From positions 1-46,511 of the forward strand of contig JAFIFB010000071.1 of the NCBI GenBank assembly GCA_020832285.1: 46,511 nucleotides of DNA, read 5' to 3'. The stretch's first letter is position 1. The number at the start of each line of letters is the position of its first letter. Positions 9,196 to 18,822 of this stretch are shown here, piece after piece. This stretch comes from Balneolaceae bacterium (GTDB lineage Bacteria; Bacteroidota; Rhodothermia; Balneolales; Balneolaceae). The notes under the pieces were generated by a model. It was given only the letters and a program-made list of their open reading frames with translations. It ran no database searches and was not told where the DNA came from. The position numbers and the translations under genes are program-made.

Positions 9196-10284
9196 ATGAA
9201 AGTAAATGTAAATATTCTATGTTTGTTGGTGATGCTATCCGGAGTATGTTCAGATCTGAATGCTCAGCAAAGCAGAAAAGCCAATATTGCTGTTATTCAG
9301 GCTCCAAGTTCACCAAGGCAGGACTTTTTTATGCCTGATTCTGATATTGGGAAAGTGCGTCCCCAGATGATGGATCATCTTAATAATCTGTTGTTTCTTT
9401 TTGACAAGGCAGGCCAAAAAGGGGCAGATATGGTAGTTGGTCCGGAAGATATGCAGAACATTGGAGCGTACGGTTTATATATAGATGTTATCGATCCAGA
9501 ATCAGGCAAGATACTATTTAATTCTCTGGCAGAACCTGTTCCTGGTCCGCTTACAGACAGAATCGCAGCCATTGCCAGAAAACATCAGATGTATATTATT
9601 GCTCCCATTTACGAAGCGGATGGCGAAGAAGTTTATAACACAGCTGTCATTTTTGACAGGCAGGGAAATATTATGGGTAAACACCGAAAAACGATTATCC
9701 CGGTATTAGAGACCTGGCTGGTTTCAACCGGAGATGAATATAAGGTCTATCAAACTGATTTTGCACCTATAGCAATTGCTACATGCTGGGAAATATCTTA
9801 TCCGGAAATCCCAACCATTTATGCTTTAAAAGGAGCTGATATTATTTTCAATCCAACAATGGCCAGAGATCACAGGCCGGGAGAAAGCCTGGATACTGCA
9901 CCTACACTTATTACCCGTGCCAGGGATAATTCAGTGTATATTGTGCCGGTCGTATTGGGTGCTGATGGCAATGGAATCCTGGATTTTAATGGGAATGTGG
10001 TTGCTGAAAGTGTTGGTGTGGAAAATACGGTTATTATGGCGGAGATTGATTTTACCAGGGAACGGACACACCAAAGCAGCTGGTGGGAAACAATTGACGG
10101 AACCAATAACACCAGGGCAATGATGATGAAATCACGCAGGCCAGAATTATTCCAAATGATTACAGATCCAAACCCGCCCATTCTTGACAGATATAATGAA
10201 ATTCACCTTACCACTGGTGACCCTGAACGGCAATTAAATGCTGTACGGAAAGTTGATTACGGGCCAAATGCGGATGAGAATTGA
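9196..10284 (+). CDS. Secreted carbon-nitrogen hydrolase (nitrilase superfamily)
   Basis: I choose the ATG at 9196 (362 aa, MKVNVNILCLLVML...LNAQQ) because it begins a normal signal peptide. A longer frame opens at a TTG at 9154 but adds 14 residues without hydrophobic character. The Glu-Lys-Cys triad is visible: Glu in VVGPEDMQ, Lys in GKHRKTIIP, and Cys in IAIATCWEISYPE. The expected FNPTMA and RARDNSVYIVPV segments follow. The family hydrolyses C-N bonds of nitriles, amides or N-carbamoyl compounds; the exported form and extra C-terminal 60 residues do not tell the substrate. It stands alone, convergent with the oxidoreductase operon ending at 10417. Confidence 0.86.
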   Translation: MKVNVNILCLLVMLSGVCSDLNAQQSRKANIAVIQAPSSPRQDFFMPDSDIGKVRPQMMDHLNNLLFLFDKAGQKGADMVVGPEDMQNIGAYGLYIDVIDPESGKILFNSLAEPVPGPLTDRIAAIARKHQMYIIAPIYEADGEEVYNTAVIFDRQGNIMGKHRKTIIPVLETWLVSTGDEYKVYQTDFAPIAIATCWEISYPEIPTIYALKGADIIFNPTMARDHRPGESLDTAPTLITRARDNSVYIVPVVLGADGNGILDFNGNVVAESVGVENTVIMAEIDFTRERTHQSSWWETIDGTNNTRAMMMKSRRPELFQMITDPNPPILDRYNEIHLTTGDPERQLNAVRKVDYGPNADEN

Positions 10285-10416
10285 TCAGTGGTTGATCGTT
10301 CTAAATCCCATCTCCCGACCATTCGGGATTAAGTGAGAAATGGAAAATAGTGGGGGCTTTTCTAATCACCCGATACATTATCGTTGACATTACATTCGTT
10401 GGATCCTGATATTTGG

Positions 10417-11853
10417 TTACACGTCCTCTGTTATTTCAAAACCTTGTCTGTAATTGCCGCGCGTAAGTACAGCAGCTTTTTCATCATTCAATATAGTTTC
10501 GTATTCGGAAGAAAAGAGGAGTTGTTTATTGCCTGCACGATAGGATAAATTCGCAAGGTGCATTAGCACAGAGCTGTTATGGCCTTCTATAATATCGCCC
10601 TTGGGTTTATTTCTTGTTCTGATGCAATCGATAAAATCTAAAATATGAGGTTCCATTGGATAGAGCCCTGTGTCTTGAGCCACAATCTTTTCATCACGAT
10701 CAAAAGCCTGCCATCCTCCTCCCATTCGGCCCGCAAACATCATTTGTTTTGTGCCAAGTATGTCAATCCTGCTGGAATTCTGCATCCATTGAGGGAATTC
10801 ATTTTTACTAAATCTGATTTCCGTACTTGTTTTTTGCATATAAGGAGCACATTGACCCGTTTGAAGGGTTAAAACAAAATCTCCATAATCAAATGTTGCC
10901 ATCTGATAATCGGGTACGTCGCGGTCGTCATCAAAGAAATAGCGTCCGCCGGCGCAATAGACCGATCCAGGGAAGCCGGGATCGCTGATAATCAGCCGGG
11001 CGAGATCTAACTGGTGAATCGAATCACCTCCGGTTGCAGGGCCGCTTCCATAATCCCAGTAATATGCCCATGATCTGTGCCTTGATACACTATAGGGCAC
11101 CTCTGGAGCCGGACCAAGCCACATATTCCAATCGATTGTGTCTGGAGCTTGTGAGCCTTCTCCCGGATTGAATGGAACGGGACTGCCTTCCAGTGATCTG
11201 ACATGAACGGCATAAATATCTCCCAATTCACCGCTCTTTATGTAATCCCGGGCTGTGAAGGCATAGTCGGCAATCCGGTTCTGGGTGCCGCACTGCACAA
11301 TCCGTTCATATTTCATGGCCGCTTTGATCATCTGCTGGCCTTCAAAAATATTGTGTGAGATCGGCTTCTCAACATAGACATCTTTGCCGGCCTGGCAGGC
11401 CCAGATGGTTGCCAATGCGTGCCAGTGTTCAGGAGTGGCTATGAAAACGCCATCTACCTCTTCATCGTCGAACACCCTCCGCATATCCCGCACTTTTTGA
11501 GGCTTGAAGCCCTGGATCTCTTCCAGTTCTGTTTCAGCCCATCCGCCGCGGGTATCGTCCACATCGCAGATATATTTGATCTGAACGTTATTTCCAGCCC
11601 GGGCCGCATCCATAGCCAAACGGCTGCCGTACCCTCCGGCACCGATGAGTGCCAGGACCACCCGGTCGCTGGGGGCTTTTCCGAGTTCAGCAGAAAATGA
11701 GGATTTGATCATGCCTCTGTAAGCGGGAACTTCCTGCTTTATTTCCATCCCTGATACCGGCTCGGATTTCTGTCCGGTTCTTTTACAGGAAGATCCAAGA
11801 GTAAGCCCGGCGGCTCCTGCTGCTGTCAGTTTAAAAAAATCTTTTCGTTTCAT
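10417..11853 (-). CDS. Gfo/Idh/MocA-family oxidoreductase, exported (paralogue 1)
   Basis: 478 aa. The N-terminus MKRKDFFKLTAAGAAGLTLG ends in SSC, so it is Tat-like without a full twin arginine and could be lipidated. Rossmann motif ALIGAGGYGSRLA, then YICDVDDTRGGW, the family signature EKPISHNIFEGQQ, and the catalytic-domain segment RHRSWAYYWDYGSG with GDSIHQLDLARLI. Members oxidise or reduce sugars with tightly bound NAD(P); exported ones are known from periplasmic 3-keto-sugar and glycan pathways. Nearly the whole length aligns without gaps to 12604-14040, with nucleotide near-identity over the Rossmann-to-EKP part. It is the last gene of a three-gene operon, nine bases after 11863-12591. 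Confidence 0.92.
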   Translation of the reverse strand: MKRKDFFKLTAAGAAGLTLGSSCKRTGQKSEPVSGMEIKQEVPAYRGMIKSSFSAELGKAPSDRVVLALIGAGGYGSRLAMDAARAGNNVQIKYICDVDDTRGGWAETELEEIQGFKPQKVRDMRRVFDDEEVDGVFIATPEHWHALATIWACQAGKDVYVEKPISHNIFEGQQMIKAAMKYERIVQCGTQNRIADYAFTARDYIKSGELGDIYAVHVRSLEGSPVPFNPGEGSQAPDTIDWNMWLGPAPEVPYSVSRHRSWAYYWDYGSGPATGGDSIHQLDLARLIISDPGFPGSVYCAGGRYFFDDDRDVPDYQMATFDYGDFVLTLQTGQCAPYMQKTSTEIRFSKNEFPQWMQNSSRIDILGTKQMMFAGRMGGGWQAFDRDEKIVAQDTGLYPMEPHILDFIDCIRTRNKPKGDIIEGHNSSVLMHLANLSYRAGNKQLLFSSEYETILNDEKAAVLTRGNYRQGFEITEDV

Positions 11854-11862
11854 TAAATCTGT

Positions 11863-12591
11863 TTAATTAAGGATTCTGGGTTTTGGCCTCACCACTTCTA
11901 TGAATATCTCTTCAAAAATATCTTTTGCAGTTGTGATTCCTCTCAGAGGCTGAATCGTAACTCCTTCATCCGGATCGAAGATGCTCATTCCTATAATTTC
12001 CGGCTTCACCCTGATATACTCTTTTGCGGTAATTTCAGCCCTGTAAAGCAGAGGTGGCTGTCCGGTTTTATATTCATCATACGTCAAAGCAACCGGATCA
12101 AACTCTCTGTAAGTTTCATTGTAGTCTCCGGCCAGATTTACTTCAACCCAGCAAATCCAGGTACTTCCAGGCGGAACACTGATACTTGTTCTGAAGTAAC
12201 CCGGCAGCGGTGTGGGGCTTGATATGGGCTGCCAGTCAGATATCTGCTGGTTTGATTGCCTTCTCATCTCCTCTTCAATTTCCCTGATTTCGAACCATTT
12301 GGGAACGGCAACCGGCACATCGGCTTTTCCTTCCCAGTCTCCCTCGGCAGCACGTCTTGTCGCATATACGGTTTGAATGAAACCTGTTTCAGGATCTTCC
12401 AGCCAAATTGCAAAGGTTGGAGATTCTCCGTAGGCAGACCGATAGACGATTTGTTCATCAATTTTAATGATAAACTCAATATCGGTTTTGTTCCAGGTTT
12501 GTGAATAGGCATATAAAATCAAACCGCCTGCTGCCACTAACGCAAATATCAGGACAACTGAAATGCTTTTTTTTGTACTATTTAATTTCAT
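11863..12591 (-). CDS. Membrane-anchored periplasmic protein of unknown function (weakly DUF2271-like)
   Basis: 242 aa. One N-terminal membrane helix (VVLIFALVAAGGLILYAYSQ, about 13-32) anchors a periplasmic beta-rich domain. I do not firmly recognise it. The segment FAIWLEDPETGFIQTVYATR, and GSTWICWVEVNLAGDYNETY further on, resemble DUF2271 proteins, which elsewhere accompany PepSY and ApbE genes; this is by eye only. It is placed 12 bases after one oxidoreductase and nine before the next, so it is co-expressed with both. An anchor or electron-transfer partner for the pair is a reasonable guess from context. Confidence 0.7.
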   Translation of the reverse strand: MKLNSTKKSISVVLIFALVAAGGLILYAYSQTWNKTDIEFIIKIDEQIVYRSAYGESPTFAIWLEDPETGFIQTVYATRRAAEGDWEGKADVPVAVPKWFEIREIEEEMRRQSNQQISDWQPISSPTPLPGYFRTSISVPPGSTWICWVEVNLAGDYNETYREFDPVALTYDEYKTGQPPLLYRAEITAKEYIRVKPEIIGMSIFDPDEGVTIQPLRGITTAKDIFEEIFIEVVRPKPRILN

Positions 12592-12603
12592 GCGATAACT
12601 GTT

Positions 12604-14040
12604 TTATACGTGATCGGTTATTTCAAAACCTTCTCTGTAGTTGCGCCGGATGAGGGATGCAGCTTTCTCATCATTCAAAATGGTTTCGTACTCTGGCGAA
12701 AACTGCAACTGCTTATTGCCGGCGCGGTATGACATATTTGCCAGGTGAATCAATACATTGCTGTTGTGACCTTCCACAATATCACCCATCGGCTTTTCCC
12801 TTGAGCGGATACAGTCGATAAAATTCACAACATGCGGCTCCAGCGGATAGTAACCGGTATCCTGAGCAACAAGTTTTTCGTCCCGGTCGAAAACTTGCCA
12901 TCCGGCGCCCATGCGTCCGGCATACATCATCTTTTCACTGCCCAGTATTTTGATGCGTGTAGAATGCTGCATCCATCTGGGAATTTCGTCTCCAAGCCGC
13001 TCTTCAGGGCGGTTCCCCTGCAGATACGGTGCCCCTTGTCCCGTTTCAAGTGTAAGTACAAAATCCCCATAATCGAAAGTGGCCATCTGATAATCGGGCA
13101 CGTCGCGGTTGTCATCAAAGAAATATCGTCCGCCGGCGCAATAGACTGATTCAGGGAACCCGGGATCGCCAATAATCAGCCGGGCAAGATCGAGCTGGTG
13201 TATCGAGTCACCGCCCGTTGCAAAACCACTGCCGTAATCCCAGTAATAGTACCATGATCTGTGTCGGGAGACATTATAGGGTACTTTCGGTGCCGGGCCA
13301 AGCCACATGTCCCAATCGAGTGTGTCGGGTGTCGGGAGATCATCACCCGGGTTAAACGGAACGGGATTTCCGCTTAATGATCTTACATGAACGGCATAAA
13401 TATCACCCAATTCACCACTTTTTATGTAATCCCGGGCTGTGAACGCATAGTCGGCAATCCGGTTCTGGGTGCCGCACTGCACAATTCGTTCATATTTCAT
13501 GGCCGCTTTGATCATCTGCTGGCCTTCAAAAATACTGTGTGAGATCGGTTTCTCCACATAGACATCTTTGCCGGCCTGGCAGGCCCAGATGGTTGCCAAT
13601 GCGTGCCAGTGTTCAGGGGTGGCTATAAAAACGCCATCTACCTCTTCATCGTCGAACACCTTCCGCATATCCCGAACTTTTTGAGGTTTGAATCCCTGGA
13701 TCTCTTCCAGCTCAGATTCGGCCCATCCGCCGCGGGTATCGTCCACATCACAGATATATTTAATCTGGACATTTTCACCAAAACGGGCTGCTTTCATGGA
13801 AAGGCGGCTGCCATATCCGCCTGCGCCGATTAATGCCAGGATTACCCGGTCACTGGGTGCCTTTCCATGTGCTGTTGAAAATGAAGATTTTATCATGTTC
13901 CTGTAGGAAGGGATCTCTTTTTTTATTTCTGTAGCAGACGTCTGTTCAACTGCTCTCTGGGCACTTTTCGAGCAGGAAGTTGCCAGGGTTAGTCCGGCTG
14001 CTCCGGCAGATGCCAATTTGAAAAACTCTTTTCGTTTCAT
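12604..14040 (-). CDS. Gfo/Idh/MocA-family oxidoreductase, exported (paralogue 2)
   Basis: 478 aa from the ATG at 14040. That start is chosen because it gives MKRKEFFKLASAGAAGLTLA, matching the neighbour paralogue; a longer frame from 14088 adds 16 residues without signal character. Motifs as in its twin: ALIGAGGYGSRLSM, YICDVDDTRGGW, EKPISHSIFEGQQ, RHRSWYYYWDYGSG, GDSIHQLDLARLI. Differences cluster in a central loop (GNRPEERLGDEIPRW against STEIRFSKNEFPQW) and at the tail, which would suit different substrates. First gene of the operon. Probably periplasmic and NAD(P)-cofactor dependent by family. Confidence 0.91.
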   Translation of the reverse strand: MKRKEFFKLASAGAAGLTLATSCSKSAQRAVEQTSATEIKKEIPSYRNMIKSSFSTAHGKAPSDRVILALIGAGGYGSRLSMKAARFGENVQIKYICDVDDTRGGWAESELEEIQGFKPQKVRDMRKVFDDEEVDGVFIATPEHWHALATIWACQAGKDVYVEKPISHSIFEGQQMIKAAMKYERIVQCGTQNRIADYAFTARDYIKSGELGDIYAVHVRSLSGNPVPFNPGDDLPTPDTLDWDMWLGPAPKVPYNVSRHRSWYYYWDYGSGFATGGDSIHQLDLARLIIGDPGFPESVYCAGGRYFFDDNRDVPDYQMATFDYGDFVLTLETGQGAPYLQGNRPEERLGDEIPRWMQHSTRIKILGSEKMMYAGRMGAGWQVFDRDEKLVAQDTGYYPLEPHVVNFIDCIRSREKPMGDIVEGHNSNVLIHLANMSYRAGNKQLQFSPEYETILNDEKAASLIRRNYREGFEITDHV

Positions 14041-14353
14041 GATAGCAGGTTTTGGTATGCATCCATTTATTGCAGTAATGATACCCATTCAAATCAATCG
14101 AAGGGTTGTTTACCTTTTGTTATATCAGTATGCCTGGTATCCTTGTTCTGACGAAACCACTAAGAATGATTACTCACCTGAATATCATTCATAAACATAA
14201 GAAGGCAAGATTTCAAAATGTGAGAAAGTACGGATATTATTATCAGCAGAGTTACCTTCATCAAACTGACTGAGTTGTCTTCTTATATTCGGATTTTGTA
14301 GTCAGATCTACAATCAGCAATACCCTGATTTAATTTTTCTGCGACAAAGTAAT

Positions 14354-14494
14354 CTACTGTCGTTTCAACTGTAAAAGTGTGAGAGAGTCATCAGACGAGT
14401 CGTTCCGGGATCATCCCAATCATCTACATTGGTATATTTTTTGAAAAACTCGTCAGATGACTTAACCCGACGTTTTATCTTTGACATAACACTA
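14354..14494 (+). repeat. Repeat C, copy 1 (141-bp hairpin element)
   Basis: Differs from copy 2 (20484-20624) at only two of 141 positions. Internal inverted repeat AGTCATCAGACGAGT (14386-14400) pairs with ACTCGTCAGATGACT (14448-14462), one mismatch. An inner CCAAT/ATTGG stem lies in the loop. Its ends, CTACTGTCGTTTCAA and TTGACATAACACTA, are imperfect inverted repeats. Non-coding, MITE-like. Confidence 0.85.
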
Positions 14495-14571
14495 AATACG
14501 TAGTGTCGTGTCTTCATAAAGTGACGGTAACTTTGGATAAAGGTTTACACACAAAATCCAAACCTGTCAGT

Positions 14572-14880
14572 TCCAGCCCCTAATCTTGCCCAAAAAACGG
14601 GACAACACTATTTCAGAAGTGACAGAAATCCACTTTCGGACCCACCCTAAATCCCTCCCTCCGGCGAAAGGCACGCCGCAAGGAGGGACTTTTTTATTGA
14701 ACATTTATCATTGCAAAACGTCACCCCTTCCTTGTGCCGTTCATTTGCGGCATAGGGAAGGGGCTGGGGGATGGGTCCGAGTGGATAGGGCCAACTCTCA
14801 ACGACAAAAACCAAACTGTCACAGGTAGCCCCTCATCTTGCCCCAAAAGCAGGGCAACACTATTTCAGAAAAGACGGAAA
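14572..14880. repeat. Repeat B, copy 2
   Basis: Same organisation as 6429-6760. Direct boundary repeats are at 14602-14625 and 14854-14877 (the second diverged after TTTCAGAA). Inverted ends are GGACCCACCC (14638-14647) and GGATGGGTCC (14769-14778). The core is about 40 bases shorter than copy 1, mainly in the loop segments next to TCCCTCC and GGCATAGG. Shared words include CACCCCTTCCTTGTGCCG. Confidence 0.75.
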
Positions 14881-15487
14881 CCGAATCTGCCACCAGTAGT
14901 AGATGCTCAGGTTCGATCGATATTTGATATTTGGTTTAACAGTAGAACAGTTTCGTCAATAAATTTTGAGGCTTAAATATGACTTTGAACGTACCTGCTC
15001 TCAGGGTGGAATAACCGATGATACTCTGCTATTCTATTTGCAAGAATCTCATCGGGGAAGGCAACTCATTATTTCTTTGAGCCGGGTGCAGTGATTTTTT
15101 TAACAATTCAGGGAGTCTGTGTACTCAGTGTTCTCTGCTTAGTGAATTTTTTTACGCCATAAAAAGCCATAAATAGTTTGCAAGCTATTGTGAATTATAT
15201 ATTTGACAGGAATAAATTTTGTTATTGGAATAGAAAAGCAGGTTGTTAACCAGGCCTTTCTATCGATAAACCGGCATTTGGGGAATTCGAAGTAAAATAC
15301 TGTAAAATGAAAGGGTTTATTTTTTTAAAAAACCCTAATTAAATACTTAAATCTCGTCAATGTTACCTTTTGGGCAAGATATTGTGGAGTTGTACGGACT
15401 TTATTAACAGTCATTTACATTTTAGAAAAGTAAAAAAAAGGTCATTTCAATGTTTTTGAGTAAATATTATGGTTAATAGATTAAAAA

Positions 15488-15522
15488 GAAACTTAAAAGA
15501 AATTATAAAATTTTATTTGCTT
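15488..15522 (+). promoter_or_regulatory. Candidate SusC upstream control motif cluster
   Basis: The words GAAACTTAAAA (15488-15498), AAAAGAAATTATAA (15495-15508) and TTTATTTGCTT (15512-15522) lie 118-152 bases upstream of the SusC start. All three recur at 30142-30193, and TTTATTTGCTT recurs in the same gene-relative orientation upstream of the 39033-40130 gene (40336-40346, minus strand). TTTATTTG differs by one base from the Bacteroidota -7 consensus TAnnTTTG. No clear -33 partner is seen, so this may be a promoter or a regulator site. Confidence 0.35.
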
Positions 15523-15639
15523 ATTCGTCACATAATTATATTTTACAAAACGTCCGTTCAGGTAAATAAAAGAAGTGGGATGTTCGGAAGTGGAGAAGTG
15601 CCTGTTATGGTATGCAATTAAAACTCAATTCTTAATGAA

Positions 15640-18600
15640 ATGAAAACAAATACAATTCTAATGAAACTGCTTGCCGGAGTGTTTTTTATTATGGCTTTTG
15701 CAGTGTTTGAACATGCCAATGCCCAGAGAGTGATTTCTGGTACGGTTACGTCAGAAGACGACGGGGAAGCTCTGACAGGAGTTAACGTTGTTATTCAGGG
15801 TACTCAGATGGGTGTCGTAACTGATTTATTTGGTGAATATGAAATTCAGATCGAAGATGACAGCCAGGTGCTGGTATTTTCTATGGTTGGATTTCAAACA
15901 TATCAAACAACTGTAGGCACCCGATCTACAATCAATGTTTCGCTGGAAGTATCCGAAGAGATGCTCGGTGAACTGGTTGTGACCGCATTTGGGTTAACGC
16001 GTGAGCGAAGATCTCTGGGTTATTCCACGACAACTGTAGGAGCTACAGCTTTGACAGAAGCCCGCGAAACGAATGTCGTTAGAAATTTACGTGGCAGGGT
16101 TGCTGGTGCTGAAATTAGTCAATCGCCTGTAGCCGGTGGTTCATCAGGTATTCTGCTCAGGGGTGTGGGTTCGATTACCGGTGATAACATGCCTTTAATT
16201 GTTGTAGATGGTGTTCCAATTGATAATTCACAAACACAATCTCCTGATGTGGGCTGGGGTGGAATTGACTACGGAGACGGTATTGGCGGCGTCAGAGCGG
16301 ATGACATTGAAGAAATTACTGTTCTGAAAGGTCCGAATGCATCGGCACTTTATGGTGCCAGGGCTTCGAATGGTGTACTGCTTATTACTACAAAAACTGG
16401 CCGGGCAAGGACGGGCATTGGAGTGGAATTTAATTCGAATGTAACTTTCGATCAGATTGGTATGAAACCCCAGTTTCAAAATCGATGGGCAAGTGGTTAC
16501 GGTATGAACTGGGATGATGCCTGGAATACGGTTACGATTGATGGTCAGACTTATTATGAGGCCACAGGAGGTACGGACAGTCACGGGCCGGAATTGGACG
16601 GAAGAATGATAGTACTGCGACACCGTCCTGATTTAGGGCCGGTTCCTGCTACTCCGCAGCCAAGAGATAATATTTATGATTTTTATAACACGGGAATCAC
16701 GGCTAACAATGCCATTGCATTTTCCGGTGGGGATCAGACAACAACGTACCGTGTTTCGTTTACTGACGAAAGAAATGAAGGTGTTGTACCCAACAGTGAA
16801 TTCAGTTCAAATTCTGTTTCATTGAGAATTACATCTAATGTAACAGACAGGTTACGGGTAGATGGACGTGCTAATTATTATCGGCATGAGGGAACTAACA
16901 GGCCCGGATTGGGTGGCCAGTTAGCACAAAATACCTTTCTTAATTTGCAGATGACAGCACGGTTTGTGGATCTGAAGTGGTTAGAAGATTATAAAGGCCC
17001 GGACGGAAGGCCAATGAATATAAGCTCCAGATACCCTTCCAACCCATATTGGATGGTAAATGAGCGGCAAAATAGTGATACACGTGATCGTGTTTACGGT
17101 TTTCTTTCAGCAAGTTTTGATATTACCGACTGGCTGAATTTAAATGTTCGTGGAGGAACAGATACCTACCTTGATCAGCGTTTCATGCGGGCAGCTCTTT
17201 ACGATCCGGGAGACCTGGATGGAAGAATTGAGAACAGGGCCTTCAGAATTCAGGAAAATAATTATGATTTTCTGTTGAATGCAATGGGGAATATTACAGA
17301 TGATTTCACAGGTTCCTTTGCGTTTGGTGGTAACTACCTTACCAGAAGCAACGAGGAGACAAGTGTTTTGGGAACACAGCTTAATATCCCCGGTTTGTAT
17401 CATATTAATAATGCAAACAGCAGATCAACGGTCTATAATTTAAGTGCAAGAGAGATGCAATCTCTCTATGCGATGGGGCAAATAGGCTATCGCGATATCC
17501 TCTATCTGGATCTCTCAGCAAGAAATGACTGGTCTTCCACATTGGGTAAAGGATACGAATCCTTCTTCTATCCTGCAGCAAGTTTGGCATTTGTAGCCAC
17601 CGATGCATTCAATATACAGTCTTCTGTACTGACGATGGCACGTTTACGGGCATCATACGCACAGACAGGAAATGATACCTTTCCCTACAGAACAAAGGCA
17701 GGCTATTTCCTGGACAGTACTGATTTTAACGGGATTAGAATGGCTGGTACACCGGGTACTATCCCGCTTGTAGATCTGAAAAACGAGCTGACCAAATCGT
17801 GGGAATTCGGAGCAGATATCGTATTGTTCAATAACAGACTATCTGTTGATGTAGCTACCTACTTTGCTTCTACATACAATCAGATCTTCAGTGTTCCGGT
17901 TTCTACAACGACTGGCTATGGAAGCCGATTGATTAATGCCGGACAGATTGACAATAAAGGTATTGAATTGACATTAGACGCAAGAATTATTCAAACTTCA
18001 AACTTTGCCTGGAATTTAGGATTTAATGCAGCCAGGAACCGCAATATGGTTGTTGAGCTCGCACCGGGTGTGGAAGCTTTCAATATAGCATCAGGCGGGC
18101 AGGTAACTGCACAGGCACGGCCGGGTCAGCCATTTGGTGATTTGTTGGGCTGGGGACCGGATTACACAGAAGACGGGCGCATGATTCTTAATGAAAACGG
18201 AACTCTGCGCAGATCGTCCGAACAGCTAATTGTAGGCAACATGCAGCCCGATTTTACCGGTGGAATTATGAACCAGGTAACCTATAAAGGTTTCTCGTTG
18301 AGTGCAGTTCTTGATTTCAGAGTGGGTGGAGATCTTGTATCCATGTCCATGCGTGAAGGCCTGATGAAAGGAGCTGGTATCCATACACAACACAGAGAGG
18401 CAGAAATGTATCATGATGGTGTGATTCCTGTCTTTAATGAAGCTGGAGATATCGTGGAATATCGGGAAAATGATCAGCCTGTGGACCCGATCGGTTTTTA
18501 TCCGGCAAGAGTCTGGGGTCAGTTTACACCCTTCTGGATTGTAAGCGGAACCTATATGAGTTTGAATGAAATGACATTAGGGTATAGCTTTTCACCCACA

Positions 18601-18804
18601 TTCCTTTCTGGCACGCCATTAACCAACCTGAGATTATCTGTGGTTGGAAGAAACCTTGGTTATCTCATCTTGGATAAAGATCTCAAGAAAATGGGAGTTC
18701 CGCCGTTGAGTTCAAATTCAAGAAGTCCTGCAGGAATGGGCTTTGAGGAGAACAACTTCCCATTATTGAGAACTATTGGTTTCAACGTAAATGTCCAGTT
18801 TTAA
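15640..18804 (+). CDS. SusC/RagA-type TonB-dependent outer-membrane transporter
   Basis: 1054 aa, full length for the family. Signal peptide to about residue 29 (HANAQ). Carboxypeptidase-regulatory-like beta domain 30-105 (VISGTVTSEDDGEALTGVNV). TonB box region ELVVTAFG, then the plug with NLRGRVAGAEI, LLRGVGSITGDNMPLIVVDG and VLKGPNASALYGARASNGV. A 22-strand barrel follows and ends in the typical aromatic residue (FNVNVQF). It forms the energised import channel for oligosaccharides too large for porins, paired with the SusD lipoprotein starting 18 bases downstream. No STN signalling domain, so no direct anti-sigma control is expected. Flanked on both sides by repeat C. Confidence 0.96.
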   Translation: MKTNTILMKLLAGVFFIMAFAVFEHANAQRVISGTVTSEDDGEALTGVNVVIQGTQMGVVTDLFGEYEIQIEDDSQVLVFSMVGFQTYQTTVGTRSTINVSLEVSEEMLGELVVTAFGLTRERRSLGYSTTTVGATALTEARETNVVRNLRGRVAGAEISQSPVAGGSSGILLRGVGSITGDNMPLIVVDGVPIDNSQTQSPDVGWGGIDYGDGIGGVRADDIEEITVLKGPNASALYGARASNGVLLITTKTGRARTGIGVEFNSNVTFDQIGMKPQFQNRWASGYGMNWDDAWNTVTIDGQTYYEATGGTDSHGPELDGRMIVLRHRPDLGPVPATPQPRDNIYDFYNTGITANNAIAFSGGDQTTTYRVSFTDERNEGVVPNSEFSSNSVSLRITSNVTDRLRVDGRANYYRHEGTNRPGLGGQLAQNTFLNLQMTARFVDLKWLEDYKGPDGRPMNISSRYPSNPYWMVNERQNSDTRDRVYGFLSASFDITDWLNLNVRGGTDTYLDQRFMRAALYDPGDLDGRIENRAFRIQENNYDFLLNAMGNITDDFTGSFAFGGNYLTRSNEETSVLGTQLNIPGLYHINNANSRSTVYNLSAREMQSLYAMGQIGYRDILYLDLSARNDWSSTLGKGYESFFYPAASLAFVATDAFNIQSSVLTMARLRASYAQTGNDTFPYRTKAGYFLDSTDFNGIRMAGTPGTIPLVDLKNELTKSWEFGADIVLFNNRLSVDVATYFASTYNQIFSVPVSTTTGYGSRLINAGQIDNKGIELTLDARIIQTSNFAWNLGFNAARNRNMVVELAPGVEAFNIASGGQVTAQARPGQPFGDLLGWGPDYTEDGRMILNENGTLRRSSEQLIVGNMQPDFTGGIMNQVTYKGFSLSAVLDFRVGGDLVSMSMREGLMKGAGIHTQHREAEMYHDGVIPVFNEAGDIVEYRENDQPVDPIGFYPARVWGQFTPFWIVSGTYMSLNEMTLGYSFSPTFLSGTPLTNLRLSVVGRNLGYLILDKDLKKMGVPPLSSNSRSPAGMGFEENNFPLLRTIGFNVNVQF

Positions 18805-18822
18805 CATAAAAGATAATATCAG

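Larger units (their letters stand above)
14041..15639. other. 1.6-kb leader region upstream of SusC/SusD, no gene
   Basis: No supported coding region. It contains repeat C copy 1 (14354-14494), a further TAGTGTCGTGTC end-like word at 14500-14512, and repeat B copy 2 (14572-14880). Words of the GTGTACTCAGTGTTCTCTGC type occur near 15119-15140, followed by a very AT-rich stretch (15300-15560) likely to hold the SusC promoter. The stretch 14900-15300 has nothing I can name. Confidence 0.6.

Noticed and set aside
14041-14088. Upstream ATG at 14088 for the oxidoreductase
   Set aside because: The paralogue starts at the position equal to 14040, and the added 16 residues precede the signal peptide without its character.
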